64,000 bases of DNA, taken from NCBI GenBank assembly GCA_031216445.1, contig CM062206.1, positions 24,829,501 to 24,893,500 of the forward strand, read 5' to 3'. Both the position numbers and the translations under genes were made by a program. This DNA is from Lateolabrax maculatus. Taxonomy: Eukaryota; Chordata; Actinopteri; Acropomatiformes; Lateolabracidae. This document shows positions 25,701-37,613 of this stretch, piece by piece (the stretch's first letter is position 1; each line of letters starts with the position of its first letter). The notes beneath the pieces are model-generated. The model was not told where the DNA came from. It did no database searches and was given only the letters and a program-made list of their open reading frames with translations.

Positions 25701-27759
25701 TTACAGAGACCCAACAGTTTCCACCATGAGCAGCACTTGGCGACAGTGGTGAGGAAAAACTCCCTTTAACAGGTAGAAACCTCGAGCAGAACCAGGCTCT
25801 GGGTGGGCGGCCATCTGCATCGACCTAGTTGAGTTGAAAGGGGAGGAGAGAGGGGGAGAGGGGAGACAGAACAGGAGGAGAGACAACAAATCAGACTAAT
25901 AATAATAACAACTGCAGCAGTGAGTGTGGAGCAGGAACATGGGGGCAGTAGACGGCCGGCAATCACAGATTCAGAATCTACAGCTCCAGAGGCAGAAATA
26001 CCTGCAGAAAGTGAGAAGGAGAAAAAGCACAGAAAGCACAAGGACTACCAGGAAGAAATGGAGTTGGTAACGTGTATTAGTGGGATAGGAATGCGTACAG
26101 ATAGAGAGGGAGAGGAGGAGAGAGAAGCTCAGTGCATCATAGGAAATCCCCCGGCAGTCTAAGCCTATAACAGCATAACTAAGGGATGGTTCAGGACTCA
26201 CCTGAGCCAGCCCTAACTATCAGCTTTATCAAAGAGGAACGTTTTTAGCATACTCTTAAACGAAGAGAGGGTGTCTGCCTCCCAAACCCAAATTGGGAGC
26301 TGATTCCACAGAAGAGGAGCTTGATAACTAAAGGCTCTGGCTCCCATTCTACTTTTAGAGACTTTAGGTACCACAAGTAACCCTGCATTCTGTGAGCGTA
26401 GTGCTCTAGTGGGGTAATACAGTACTGTCAGCTCTTTAAGATATGATGGTGCCTGACCAATAAGAGCTTTGTAAGTGAGGAGGACGACTTTAAATTCTAT
26501 TCTAGATTTCACAGTGAGCCAGTGCAGAGAAGTTAATATTGGAGAAATATGTTCTCTTTTGCTAGTTCCTGTCAGTACACGTGCAGCCGCATTCTGGATC
26601 AGCTGGAGAGTCTTTAGAGACTTATCGGGGCAGCCCGATAATAAGGAATTACAATAATCTAACCTAGAAGTAACAAATGCATGAACTAGTTTTTCTGCAT
26701 CTTTTTGAGACAGGATATGCCGGATTTTTATAATGTTACGCAAGTGGAAGAAGGCAGTCCTTGAAGTCTGTTTTATATGAGTATTAAAGGACATGTCCAT
26801 GTTTACACCTTATCGTTTTGATTTTATATCGGTTTTCAGCAAAAACTTAAGGTTTTGTTTGGAGCCAGAGCCCCTCTGGGGTCACATGGTAGAAAAAAAA
26901 CACTTGAGGTGTAAAACTTGCGAACGGATTTGCAAACCATAGCCTCAGATTTCTTTTTTTCTTCACAGCAGCGAATGACTGCTGTCAAGTGAGCCATTGT
27001 TTGGACGTTTTTTATCAATAATTTATCACATTTGAGCTCAAATAATGTTTTTATGATGTCATACTTTACCTGAGCTCAGTCACAAGATACATTTAGCATG
27101 CCGACTCACCCTGGTGTTCATTATTATTTTAAGCTTACATACATGTAGAAAAGCCAATTGGTAAGACTGACAGTTTCAGTACGGATGTTTCACTTTGAGC
27201 ACTTCTGATTAAGCTTTTCATTGAAAACTCAGGAACGCATTTGGGGAATTTCCTCAAATTTGGCACAAACGTCCACTTGGACTCAAGGATGAACTCATTA
27301 GATTTTAGTGGTCAAAGGTCAGGTTTAGTGTGACCTCACAAAACAAATTTTGGGCCATAACTTAATAACATACACTGATTATGACAAACATTTCACACAA
27401 ATGTCTAATAGGATAAAATGATGATGCGATGACATTTTGTATCCAAAAGGTCAGCTTCACTGTGACATCATAATGTTCTGCAAAAACACTTTTCTGGCCA
27501 TTATTCAATGCTATAAATAATTTCACATTTAACAAGTGCATTAATCTTGGCGCACACCTTGAAACTGTGGTGATTGTTTAGATCTTCTGTGCTGCCGGGT
27601 TGAAGTTGTGTGAAGCATCCTCGTTTTAGAATTTGTAGCTTCTTTGCAGCAACATCTTATATTTGAAGCTTTGTCTACTGTCATGGCCATTCAGGGCATT
27701 CTGTAATGATATAAAAATGTGTGAAATCATCCCTCCATATGTAGTTGTATCTAAGTGAA

Positions 27760-27792
<33 letters not shown>

Positions 27793-30700
27793 CTGGGCCT
27801 GCCACTGGGCTGCATCAAGGCGACGGTGCTGATTGAAAATGTATTAGCTGCATTTGAGATGGAGGAGATTCTCTACGAGCTGCGAGAGCATTCAGCAGGA
27901 CTCAACTGTGGCATTTGGGATTATTCTGCCTCCTTTGTCAACAAGTTTGGTGAGCCGAACATTGTGGCTTTAAGCTGCTCCACTGAGCCTCTAAACCCAT
28001 TCGTTGGTTGAGGGAAGGTACAGGGCCAAATGTATAGAAATATTATAGTATTACTATAAATTATCAGAATTAGGGTCCATAATATAGGTATGATGAGTGT
28101 ATTATCATTAATAACTTTTACATTAAGCAAATTGTACAATTGTAAGTTATGGTGAAATAGGGAGTCTCTGTCTCACTCTGAGGTCAAGAGGTCATGTGTT
28201 TCTCCTCCAGGTCACAGACAAGCCTTCCTGCTGCCCGACCGCAGTAAATATGTCAACATGGAGAAGCGTTTTCTGCGCAGTTACATGGACCTGTTGGTTC
28301 AGACGTGCCATCGGAGGGGAGCACTGGCCACAGGAGGCATGGCTGCCCTGCTGCTACCACCTCAGGACCCGCTTGGTGACTCCTGCAGCAGAGTGTTGGA
28401 TACTGTCACCAGGTAGGAACATCACTGTTCACACGCATGTGGTAGAAACATTGCAGTGCAGGAAATGTAAAGGCACTGATGGATTTACTGTGGCTGTGCT
28501 TTCTGTCACAGGGACATTAATCCTGTCTCAGCCATTGTAAGACTTCAGGTCTTTCCGAATAAATTCTTAATAAATCTAAAGCTGTAAGATACATCCGTTA
28601 GTACCCTAACTACTTTTTTTTAGTTACTACACATTCGACAGGGTAGTATTGCCTCAAATCAAACAGAGCCGTTGTACACTTACTGGAAATGATGATCGCA
28701 ACATTTAACCGCTTCTTCCTCCTTTTTGTTTTTGGCAAATATCAACGGGGCAGAGCATTACCACCAACATTTGACCACGATTGTCACCTGCAAACACATC
28801 TGCCGGCTTTTTTGCTCACTGGCTCTGCGCCGACGTAACCAAGATGGCGACCATTGCGGGTTAGAGTTGTCCATACCATGGATGTATAAAGAGAAGTCCA
28901 TACTCGACTTTTTCACCATTACAGTACATCATCCGGGCACTCGTAGTGCACTGCATTGTGCCAGAATTGTGAATGAAATTATGCACTCAAAATAGTACGT
29001 GTAAGTACAGTAGAACGCTAATTGAGACACAACATTAGTTTTCTGTTTTATAAAAAGAAGCACTGTATATATATGTATATGTATATATATAGAAAGTTTC
29101 CAATAGTAAATGAACAATGAATGAATATTTATTTGGGTATACACAAATAATTGTTCTTCATGCAGATAAATGAACTCTCTTAATTTGATTGTTTCAAAAT
29201 TAACCGAGTTTAAAAAAAACAACAAGATATTTCTCAGTTGGAAAGGTATAAATATCACATTTTGTTTGTTTAGCAATACATTTCGAACCAAAATGCGATG
29301 ACAGTGTTTGTCAGATCACTTTAAATCTAATCTGATCAAATCACTCCCACACAGTGGGAGGAAGCGGATGAGTTCAATTCTTTAACCGTCTGAACTTCAA
29401 CTTAGACTGTTGCACATTGTGAAGTGTCATGAATGTTCACTGTTATTGAGAACCAATGCTCTAAACTGTATACAAAGTAGATAAAAGTAGCTCCACCTAC
29501 ACTAGCTCCAACAGGGAAATGCTACTTATGCGTACTTTTATTTTTGATACTTTAAGTAAATTCCGCTGATAATACTTCTCTAATTTTAATTAAGTAATAT
29601 TTTAAATGCAGGACTTTTACTGGTAACAGAGTATTTTTACATTGTTGTATTAGTACTTTTACTTCTATTAAAGATCTGAGTCCCTCTTCCACCACACCCA
29701 GTTCTTCTGCATAAATGATGGTGATTATAATCAACCAACCACAAAGGTTCTGGGAATCCTAAAATGTCATGTTTTTAAGCTGATCACATCATTAAAATCT
29801 ACTGCAAATTTTCTAATAAAACAGCAGAACTAATGACATTTCAGTGTTAACACCTTCACTATAGACAGAAATACTAATCTCACTGGTAACATTTTATTTT
29901 ATTGTTTATTACTGTGCAGTATATTTATATTATGTATATGTTTGTTTTTCTATGTATACTGAGCATCCTGAGAACAACAATTTCTTTTTGGATGAATAAA
30001 GTTGTTAAACGTTTAAGGTTTATCTACTTTCAGCAGAAATTAAAACAGAATCCTAATTTGCGCTCATACAAGCCATATCTTGTGTGCACAAGATAAAACA
30101 TTATCTATCAGGACTGTGGGGGGCTCCGTAGCAATGACCATCCTCAAGAAATACTTTCTTTGCAATATTTTAGGAATATTAATACAGATTTTAATGCACA
30201 TTATATTTGTAATTGTGATTAATTGCAGAAATCAATACATTCTTATATTCAAGCATAATCAAACTGGTAACCAATAGCAACAACGAGATCAGAGGATATA
30301 CAATGGAACAGAATCCAGAGTAATTTTAAGTCCATGATGTTACAGTGACCATGGATTCTACTGGAAGGCTATCAATAGACACAAGTCGGGTTCAGAAACA
30401 CATTTCACTGTGACAAAGGTGCACACTGCAGAGAAAACAGTCCAGAGAAAACAAATACAACAGAGGAGATAAAGCAATAAGAACCAGCACATTACAAAGC
30501 TGGAAAACATGGAAAACCTACCTTCATGTAACGTCTCCCTTAGTTCCCTAGAAGAACAAGTCAGATGCAAGCTGAAGGACAGCGAGGCGACACTCACCCA
30601 AAGGGGATCTGAGGGGAGAGTCTGCCTGGAAATCAAAGAAGACCTGCTGGCTACTTTTCTTCACGAGCTCTCCGAACAAAAAGAAGACAACAAGTGGAGC

Positions 30701-33700
30701 CGTGAGAAAGAGCTGATGCAGAGGGAGATCTGCAGCCTGAAAGCCCAGCTGGACGAGGCTCAGGCTAAATGCGTCCACTCTTCACAGAGGGACACCCAGC
30801 ACCTGAAATCCCAGCTGAGGAAGATCAGCAAGAAAAGTCTGACTGAACTCGAGAAGCAGACCTCCAACACAGAAGAGAAACAGAACAACAACCACCTCAT
30901 GGCTGCTCTGGAGGAGGCCGAGCAGCAGCTGAAAATTGAACGTGTCCAGTGGCAGGAGTATAAGTCTAACTTACTGCAAGAGCTGGAATACCTGCTTGAG
31001 AGTGACCGTCTCCGATGGCAGCGGGAGAAAACCTCCCTGCTGGAGGAGATGGACAAGTCAAGAGCCTCCTATGCAGCTCAGCTTGATGAGCAGAAACAGG
31101 AGAACAACAAAGTTGTGGCTGCTCTGAAGGTGACTGAGAACCTGCTGGAGAGTGACTGTTTCTTCTGGCAGCTGGAGAAAACCTCCATGATGGAGGCCAT
31201 CGGGAAATCAAGAGCCTCCTATGTGGCTCACCTTGACGAGGAGAAACAAAAGAACAACAACCTTGTGGCTGCTCTGAAGGATGCTGAGCAGCAGCTGAAG
31301 ACTGAACATCTCCAGTGGCAGGAGGACAAGTTTTCCCTCCTGCAAGAACTGGAAAAAACACAGCAGCAGTTGGAGAGTCTTCAAGAGTCGCGGGAGGAGT
31401 CATCCATCCTTCAGGCCACAGAAGGCCTCGAGCAGACTGTGCAGGAGAAGGGGCAGGAGCCGGTGAAGCCAGGGAGGTCTTTGAGGTTCGAGCTTCCAGA
31501 TCTTGACTTCCAGATCCCTGAAAAAAAGAAAAAAAAGTGGTACAAAGAATTAATGCCCAGCTCCAGAACGCCACGCTTTGGAAAATAACATGCACACATA
31601 CACACGCATTTGTTCTTGTATACTTGTGAGGATTGATCAGTCAGAACAGTCTTAGGTTATTTAGGTTATTGAAACACCATAAAAAATCAAATCAAATCAA
31701 AATAAAAAAAGAAAATTATGTCATGTTTGTTGGCTGTTTTTGTTTCACTACAGGCAAGTGTATATTAAAAACATTTATTTGATGTATAAATCAGGACAAG
31801 CACTGATGAGTTCTCATTTGCTCTCTATAGCCTCTGCCCTTTTATTTTGTTATTGTCACCATTATTGTCATTGTAGTCCTTATACTTTTGTATTCTTTGT
31901 CCGTACGTTTTTGCTTGACTAATACTTCTGCATACTTTCAGCTGCAGAAATCGTTCACATATCAACATGTTGAGCTCTTTAAAGAGTTACTGCCTACTTA
32001 AACATGTTTTTTGTAAGCTAAATTATATGACTGTACTGTGATGAAACACATCAATGTTGGAGTTAATATTGACATTTGTGTTATACATTTTGAACTCGCT
32101 GATATAAAGTCGAATGGTTGGAACCTGTCTACATCCTGAAATTCATATAAAAAAAGAATGTTTATGCCCTAATCAGAGGCAGGCGGGTATTTAGGGCTGA
32201 CGGACAGTAACATTAACCGCGATAAACGGCATGGCTACACACCAGAGAGCCTGTCCCAGCAGAGCTGCTAATTCAGCAAAATGACCAGCTCTGTGGTGCT
32301 GTCCTTGCTACACAGAGCGGTGGTCAGTCGGGGTCTCCTAACCACACATGTCCCACACTACGTGGACACGAGTCCAGGCCTCTATTGCATTTATCTTGCA
32401 GAATTTGAGGGTGCTGTGACACTTTAAGGACATTTACGCTATATTTATGCTTTTTTTTTTCTTTTTCTACTTTTAAAATATTCAACTTTTATCAACACAT
32501 TTTTACAGTGTAACTCAAACTGAAGAATCTCCAAATCCTCTTACACTGACTCCACTTTGAAATGCTATTCCTTTTGCATACTTTTAGCTACAGACTTCAT
32601 TTGAACTTTTAAAGGGTCACAAGACTTTGAACTATTAAACTTGACACCAACGTTTTAAAATGTTAATTTTTTTCTGCCTTAAAACACCAACATCAACTGT
32701 TTCGTTCACTCGTGATATTTGGGCTCTAAAACTTTTGAGCAAGAACCCAAATGTGGGACTTTTTAAACTGTGATATCACAGTCATTTTTAACTTTATCCT
32801 TTTTTGTTTTGTGTTTAGAAATTCAGTTCATCTGTCTGATATCAATACAAATAATTTCCTTACTCACCCTTTTCAGAGAATTCACGTCAACTTCCTGCTT
32901 TTGCAGTATTACAGTTTAGTTTTCAGCTTTACTAGTAATGTATTCTAAATCTCAGTTAATGTAATACAGTTCAGCTTCCATTTCTGTTAGTTAAAAAAAA
33001 AAATGTTTTAGCAGAGCAGTGCAACGCATTTGAGTTTTTAGATTTTTCAGGCAATTTAGCCTTCACGCGCATTTTCTGCAGGAAATGCAATTTTTCTAGT
33101 TGTCAGTTGCTGGCCAAGTGGTAGCTGTTCAGCAAAAATTGCATAGTCTCGCTTTAAAGAAAATTTGGAGTATGTTAGTGTGTTAGTTAGTGTTTGAGAT
33201 AACGTCATGGATCAAAGTGTTTGTCAAGGGAAAGGTTTAATGAAAGGTCAAGGACATCACCAAATTCCTATACAATTTCCTTACTAGGATTTTGGTGGAA
33301 TTTCATAGCAATCTGACCAGTAGTTATTGATATGTCTCCCTCTGGAGAAAAGTGTTGGACAAACTGACCAACACTGCTCTCGTCTGGCTCTGCAGAGCCA
33401 ATAACTAAGTAAGTTTACTCAAGTACTATACCTAAGTACAATTTTGAGGTAGACCTACTTGCACTTTTCTTGAGTTTTTTCATTTTGTGCTACTTTCGGA
33501 GGGAAATATTGTGCTTTACCTGATGACATTTGACAGCTATGTTACTAGTTGCTTGTACAATTAAGATTTTATATTAAAAACCATATGATATGCTTATAAA
33601 ACACAGTGCATAGATTACAGCAGTTCTTGTTCTTTTGGCTTGGCGGGGTCCGACCTCTAGGTTAGAAACCACTGAAATAAACTCTCAAACTGTTTATAAC

Positions 33701-35632
33701 ATTGTTACAATTAGCTCCACCTCAAGCAGCTACAACAGTAAAATGCTGCTTAAACATCGATGCAACAGTATTAAAAATCTAATAATGTAACATATAGTCA
33801 TAAGTCATAAGTCAGTCACAGGGGACATTTTACTAAAGAATGAGCACTTTTACTTTTGATATTTTAGGTACATTTTGCTGTTACTTTACTTTTATTGAAG
33901 TAGTATTTTAAAATGAAGGACATTTATCTGTAATGTATTTTCACACATGTATTGGTAGTTTTACTTAAGGAAAGGATCTGAATACTCCTCCCAACACTGC
34001 ACAGGGAGTTCAATTCAACAAACTCCCAACTCAAGACTTTGAGATCAGTGTCTTTGTCAAACTGACTAGTTTATGTCCATCAGACTGAACTAGGGATGGC
34101 AGGTCAAACTGAAAAATGTTGGCATTGCTACATCATGTTAATTAACCACATAGTGTACAGTATTATCCACATACATTCACACTGGTGATGCCCGTGTTTA
34201 ATGCTGAGACAAAAGATGTTATCTTCACTATTTCACTGTTTTCTCCTGCCTCCTAGACTGAAGTTGCTGGAGATCAAGGCAGGTGTGGACGGTTTCATGG
34301 TATATGACCTGAGTTTGATTGAGCCCATGCAGAAAGTAAGCACTGGATTATGAGCCGTACAAAGCTTTCTATGAATGCGGAGTGGTCAATAATGACTTTT
34401 GTTTTATGTTCATGCCAATTCTTCACCTCTTCTAGCTCTTCAAGCTCCACACTGAAGGCGATAACCAGCTTCACCAGCTTCGAAATGATGTCACTGTGAC
34501 TCCTGATGACCTGCTGTCCATGCCTTCGGTCAGTCATTCATTTGTCCCGGATTTGAAATGCAGAAGATACCTCCAAAAGTTGTAACATTTTAACATTACT
34601 AAACAGTTCATTCAGATTCAACCTCTGGTTGCCAATCCATCCATTTCCAAACAGACTCTATGCTGCACTTTATGGATATGCTGTATTAATCACTAATAAT
34701 AAAGTCTATCTGGTATTTTGTTTTTCCTTAGGGAGGGGTCACCCTTTATGGTTTGAAGTATAACATTGCAGTCGGTGTCCTCTTTATAAATGCTTGGCTA
34801 TCAGGTATGTACATTCACATTGTGAGGCCGGGCAGGAATTAAGTCTAATTGTGTAGACTGTTAAAACCACGCTCTGTTTCTTAGGTAATGGACACTTTTT
34901 CTACAGAGGCCAGGTCGAAGATTCAGCCACAGCAGAGATTTCCAGATCACAGGTGGGTTTAGGATTAAGTGATCCAGCTTCAGCATCCAGCAATGAAGAA
35001 AATGTTTCTCAATGTTTGGGATTTTTTCTTTTTTTTTAAGCGTTTATGATGTCTGTCACTCAGCGACTCACAGAAGGGGAATCTTAGGCGCTTAGTGAAG
35101 AGTAATCTCCACACAGTCCCTTCACTTGCTACAGTGGGCAGGGATAATAAAACAGTGTTGATTTCTTCCTGTGGAGCCTGCATGAAAACTATTTTTCTCC
35201 AGTTAATTTCTACTATGAGTCAGCCTGGTGAAGATAGTTTGCAAATAAGTGACATCCTGTTTTCAAACTGAGCCCTGCCCACTTCAAATCAGTAAGAAGA
35301 GACTTCAGAGCATTAAGTTGGAACGAACCTTTTTCACACTAGAGCCACAATAACCCTGAAGTATCAATAACTTGACATAATACTGTGTGTGCCTGTGTGT
35401 GTATGTGTGTGTGTCTTCTTGTATGACTATCTTTGTGAGAACCAGTTTGCGTTTTAGACCATGGGAGTGAGGACATTTTTGGAAAGTGAGGACATTTTGG
35501 CCAGTCCTCACTTTCTGAGAGACCAAGGTTAGGGTAAGGGTTAGGGTCAGGCATTTAGTTTTGATGGTTAAGGTTAGGGTAAGGGGCTTGGGAATGCATT
35601 ATGTCAATGACTATCCTCACAAGTATAGTTGT

Positions 35633-35691
<59 letters not shown>

Positions 35692-37613
35692 AGGTGTGGC
35701 AGTGGATCCGTCACCAGACTCAGCTGGAGGACGACAGCAGGGTGGTCAGCAGGCGGCTGGTATCAGACCTCATCGACGAGGTCATGACGGAGCTCAGCAC
35801 TCTCTGTCACTCTGTTAGGTTAGTAGACGTGTGTCTCTGCTGGATCACTGGCTCCAGTGGCATTACATTGTTTTTTCTTCATACTTTATATTTTTAATAT
35901 TTTGACAGCACCCCTGCTCTGTGTGTGTGCTGTTCTTGAGCTATAGCTTAAAGCCATATAATTTTTTTTCATTTTAACCTATTTTCACAGTTTGTAGGTT
36001 TTAACATGAACATAAATGGTGTGATTTATATAGACAATGCTAACATGTTCAGTGTAGTGTATAGCCCACTGTAAAAAGCACCATAGCAAGGGTTGGTTAC
36101 ATGTATTCATCTACAATATCAAATGAGCAATCTAAGCAATCTGAGTGATCTAGCAGGTTACACAAGTTATGTTTCTGGCAACTATTGAGAGACGGCCTTA
36201 CAGAGCTCCACACCTGACCTGAATTGCCTGAGACAAATCAGGAAACACGGTATATCATTCTTTTTCTTATAATCCAATAAGAAGGTGGTATATGAGAAAA
36301 CAATCACAGATATCACTCAATAGAAGTTCATAATTGGCCAGTAGGATGAGACATTGAAGTTTTAAAATCCTCTGTAATTCATTCCATTTATGAGGTGCAT
36401 AGTAGGGGGGGCAGTCTCTCCAAATTCTGTATTTACCCAAGGGTTAACTAGACTCAGACAGGCCTTAGATCTGGTCAGGTAAGCAGTGGCTTTAAATTTG
36501 AGAAGAGAAGTGATATATTGAGGCAGCTTTTGCAGGAGATCTTATAAATGAAAATGACAGAATGTAGTTCTGTTTTGGTTACTAGTGAGGACCAGCCTAC
36601 TGTTTCATAATGAAACACAAAGCACAATCATAAACTCCAACTCCTTAGTCAAGCACAGATGTGATGGTTGACTGTACAATTTCCCTGGCCTGAAGACAAA
36701 AACATGCTTTACTTCCATTTAAGAAACCAATTTGTATCTTTAGTTTCTGTGCAAGTTGCTCCACACACTGGTTAAAATGATTGACTGCTGTCTAGCCAAA
36801 TTTTTATTTACAAGATTGGACAATTTCAGATTCAGTCTAATAAATGTAGGGAGGTGAGGGAGATTCAAACTAGAATTATAATTTCTTGAGAATAAAACAC
36901 ATTCTGTCTTGTCGACATTCAGTATGATCTTAAGATTATGCAGAGATGTCTGAAGATGGTAGCAGCTTCTGGTCAACATAGTCGTTACATGATCTGACAA
37001 CAGAAATAGAAAACTAATGTAAATGACAACAACCAAACTGTGTCTGTGGCTGCATTAAAACACAGTGGCAGTGATCAAAGAGAGCAGGAGAGGACTGAAC
37101 ATATGTTTAATGGGCTAAGACAGTGTTTAAATGTTAGGAATAACATTTGAGAAGAAATGAGAAGTAAGAAAATGCACTAAGTCAACATTTTGACACGGTA
37201 AGACAAGATTCTGAGATGGTGTGAAAGCCAACATTTAGAAATATTTCATAGTTTTGATTTACCATGTATTTTCATTTTCATTTTTTTTTTTTCCTGTTGG
37301 AAGTGGACTTCTATGGTTGTCTGTTTAACTGGGAGAAAAACGGAAAAAAGGAACTTGTGACTTATTTTCCACGCAAAGAATATTCTGTCGCATCTGCAGT
37401 GTCAGGTGTTCAGGTCTTGTGTCTCTATCTGTCTTCCTCAGGGCTAAGAGGAGGTTACACTCAGCGGCAAACATGTTCCTGGAGGTGGTCCTGAAGAGAG
37501 ATTTCCCAGAGTTCATCACCACCTACTTGAATCAGGACCACACCTTTCTCAGCTCCCAGAAGTCTGGACAAGTGGAGGCTGTGGACAAAAATGTGCCCCG
37601 ACCCAAACTGTGA
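22720..37613 (+). CDS. Malate synthase (glyoxylate-cycle enzyme), apparently complete
   Basis: Fourteen exons close in phase to 547 codons: 22720-22836, 22911-23129, 24294-24384, 24568-24644, 25249-25359, 25470-25529, 27793-27949, 28211-28412, 34257-34335, 34436-34528, 34732-34804, 34885-34952, 35694-35818 and 37442-37613. Malate synthase condenses glyoxylate with acetyl-CoA to give malate. Family blocks appear in order: RPRAWNMVE (Arg156/Arg158), GCIKATVLIENVLAAFE (Glu240), SAGLNCGIWDY (Asp268) and VEDSATAEISR (Asp439). These are the arginine, magnesium-binding acids and catalytic aspartate positions of the family. The length matches the usual 530-555 residues. The C-terminus is Pro-Lys-Leu, a weak peroxisomal-signal look-alike. 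The exon holding the ATG starts after an AG at 22707, and the 12 bases before the ATG are also open, so a further upstream coding exon is possible. Intron 8 holds a separate ORF; intron 6 holds a LINE. Confidence 0.95.
25588..26801 (-). mobile_element. 5'-truncated L2/CR1-type LINE with an intact RT tail
   Basis: On the minus strand, 26800-26213 is an unbroken 195-codon frame. It starts MDMSFNTHIKQTSRTAFFHL and includes LDYCNSLLSGCPDKSL and NAAARVLTGTSK. This is the typical C-terminal region of fish L2/CR1-type reverse transcriptases. It is followed by about 620 bp of 3'UTR ending in a TTGACT-like tail at 25588. The element lies antisense in malate synthase intron 6. The long open frame suggests a fairly young copy. 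It is not a host gene. Confidence 0.85.
27220..27490. repeat. Dispersed repeat in malate synthase intron 6
   Basis: The stretch has phrases I recognise as recurring in teleost genomes, such as AATTTGGCACAAACGTCCAC followed by GGACTCAAGGATGAACT. A related style of sequence occurs at 40330-40860. I do not know its class. Confidence 0.4.
27762..27790. repeat. (GT)n microsatellite at the malate synthase exon 7 acceptor
   Basis: The tract ends directly in the acceptor AG at 27791-27792, with no intervening polypyrimidine tract. Confidence 0.95.
28730..28910. repeat. Probable dispersed repeat fragment
   Basis: The end of this segment, ATGGATGTATAAAGAGAAG near 28879, matches on the opposite strand the right end of the insertion at 4366-4861. 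The rest is unassigned. Confidence 0.35.
29465..29700 (-). mobile_element. Partial copy of the CAGTGGTGGA element
   Basis: In reverse orientation it shares the GTGGTGGAAG end and the alternating GTACTTTTA-type interior with the element at 12382-12789. It lies in malate synthase intron 8. Confidence 0.45.
30509..31588 (+). CDS. Intronless coiled-coil protein nested in malate synthase intron 8
   Basis: This is a 359-codon open frame without introns, on the same strand as the host gene. I do not recognise the family. The protein is highly charged and almost wholly heptad-like from about residue 10 to 310. Two near-identical 50-residue units start LLESD at residues 162 and 212. Each contains a W-Q/R-x-EKTS core and SRASY, and part-units flank them at 132-160 and 262-285. 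The tail is unlike the rest: a basic KKKKKWYKEL motif (339-348) and a short serine/arginine end. Glutamine- and glutamate-rich composition and smooth codon use support a real protein. An A-rich stretch with AATAAA follows about 115 bp after the stop (31681-31716). It could be a retrogene or a nested lineage-specific gene; a decaying copy is less likely because the frame is whole. Confidence 0.7.
   Translation: MENLPSCNVSLSSLEEQVRCKLKDSEATLTQRGSEGRVCLEIKEDLLATFLHELSEQKEDNKWSREKELMQREICSLKAQLDEAQAKCVHSSQRDTQHLKSQLRKISKKSLTELEKQTSNTEEKQNNNHLMAALEEAEQQLKIERVQWQEYKSNLLQELEYLLESDRLRWQREKTSLLEEMDKSRASYAAQLDEQKQENNKVVAALKVTENLLESDCFFWQLEKTSMMEAIGKSRASYVAHLDEEKQKNNNLVAALKDAEQQLKTEHLQWQEDKFSLLQELEKTQQQLESLQESREESSILQATEGLEQTVQEKGQEPVKPGRSLRFELPDLDFQIPEKKKKKWYKELMPSSRTPRFGK
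33400..33998 (-). mobile_element. Longer copy of the CAGTGGTGGA-type element
   Basis: On the minus strand it starts CAGTGTTGGGAGGAGTATTC at 33998 and runs into the same AAGTAAAACTACCAATAC-like interior as the 12382 copy. It lies just upstream of malate synthase exon 9. Confidence 0.5.
35385..35640. mobile_element. Small TIR-like element with telomere-like interior
   Basis: The left end (TTGTATGACTATCTTTGTGAG, about 35419) and the reverse complement of the right end (TTGTACAACTATACTTGTGAG, ending about 35634) are imperfect inverted repeats. The interior has GGTTAGGGTAAGGGTTAGGG at about 35527-35550. It matches a repeat I know from many teleosts. A (GT)n tract flanks each end. Confidence 0.55.
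35639..35690. repeat. (GT)n microsatellite at the malate synthase exon 13 acceptor
   Basis: The tract runs to CAG at 35691-35693, the acceptor of exon 13. It may have come with the adjacent TIR-like element. Confidence 0.95.
36740..37036 (-). pseudogene. LINE reverse transcriptase remnant
   Basis: The minus strand reads LHNLKIILNVDKTECVLFS. This resembles the conserved L-N-x-x-K-T-x-x-x-x-F-S block after the catalytic motif of L2/Rex-type reverse transcriptases. It lies in malate synthase intron 13 and is not part of that gene. Confidence 0.55.

Noticed and set aside
26213..26800. 195-codon minus-strand frame as a host gene
   Set aside because: It is the C-terminus of a LINE reverse transcriptase, is followed by that LINE's 3'UTR, and partial copies exist at 3.6-5.0 and 8.0-8.4 kb.
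35525..35585. Interstitial telomere sequence
   Set aside because: The TTAGGG-like units are few and imperfect and belong to a dispersed TIR-like element, so they are not evidence of a chromosome end fusion.
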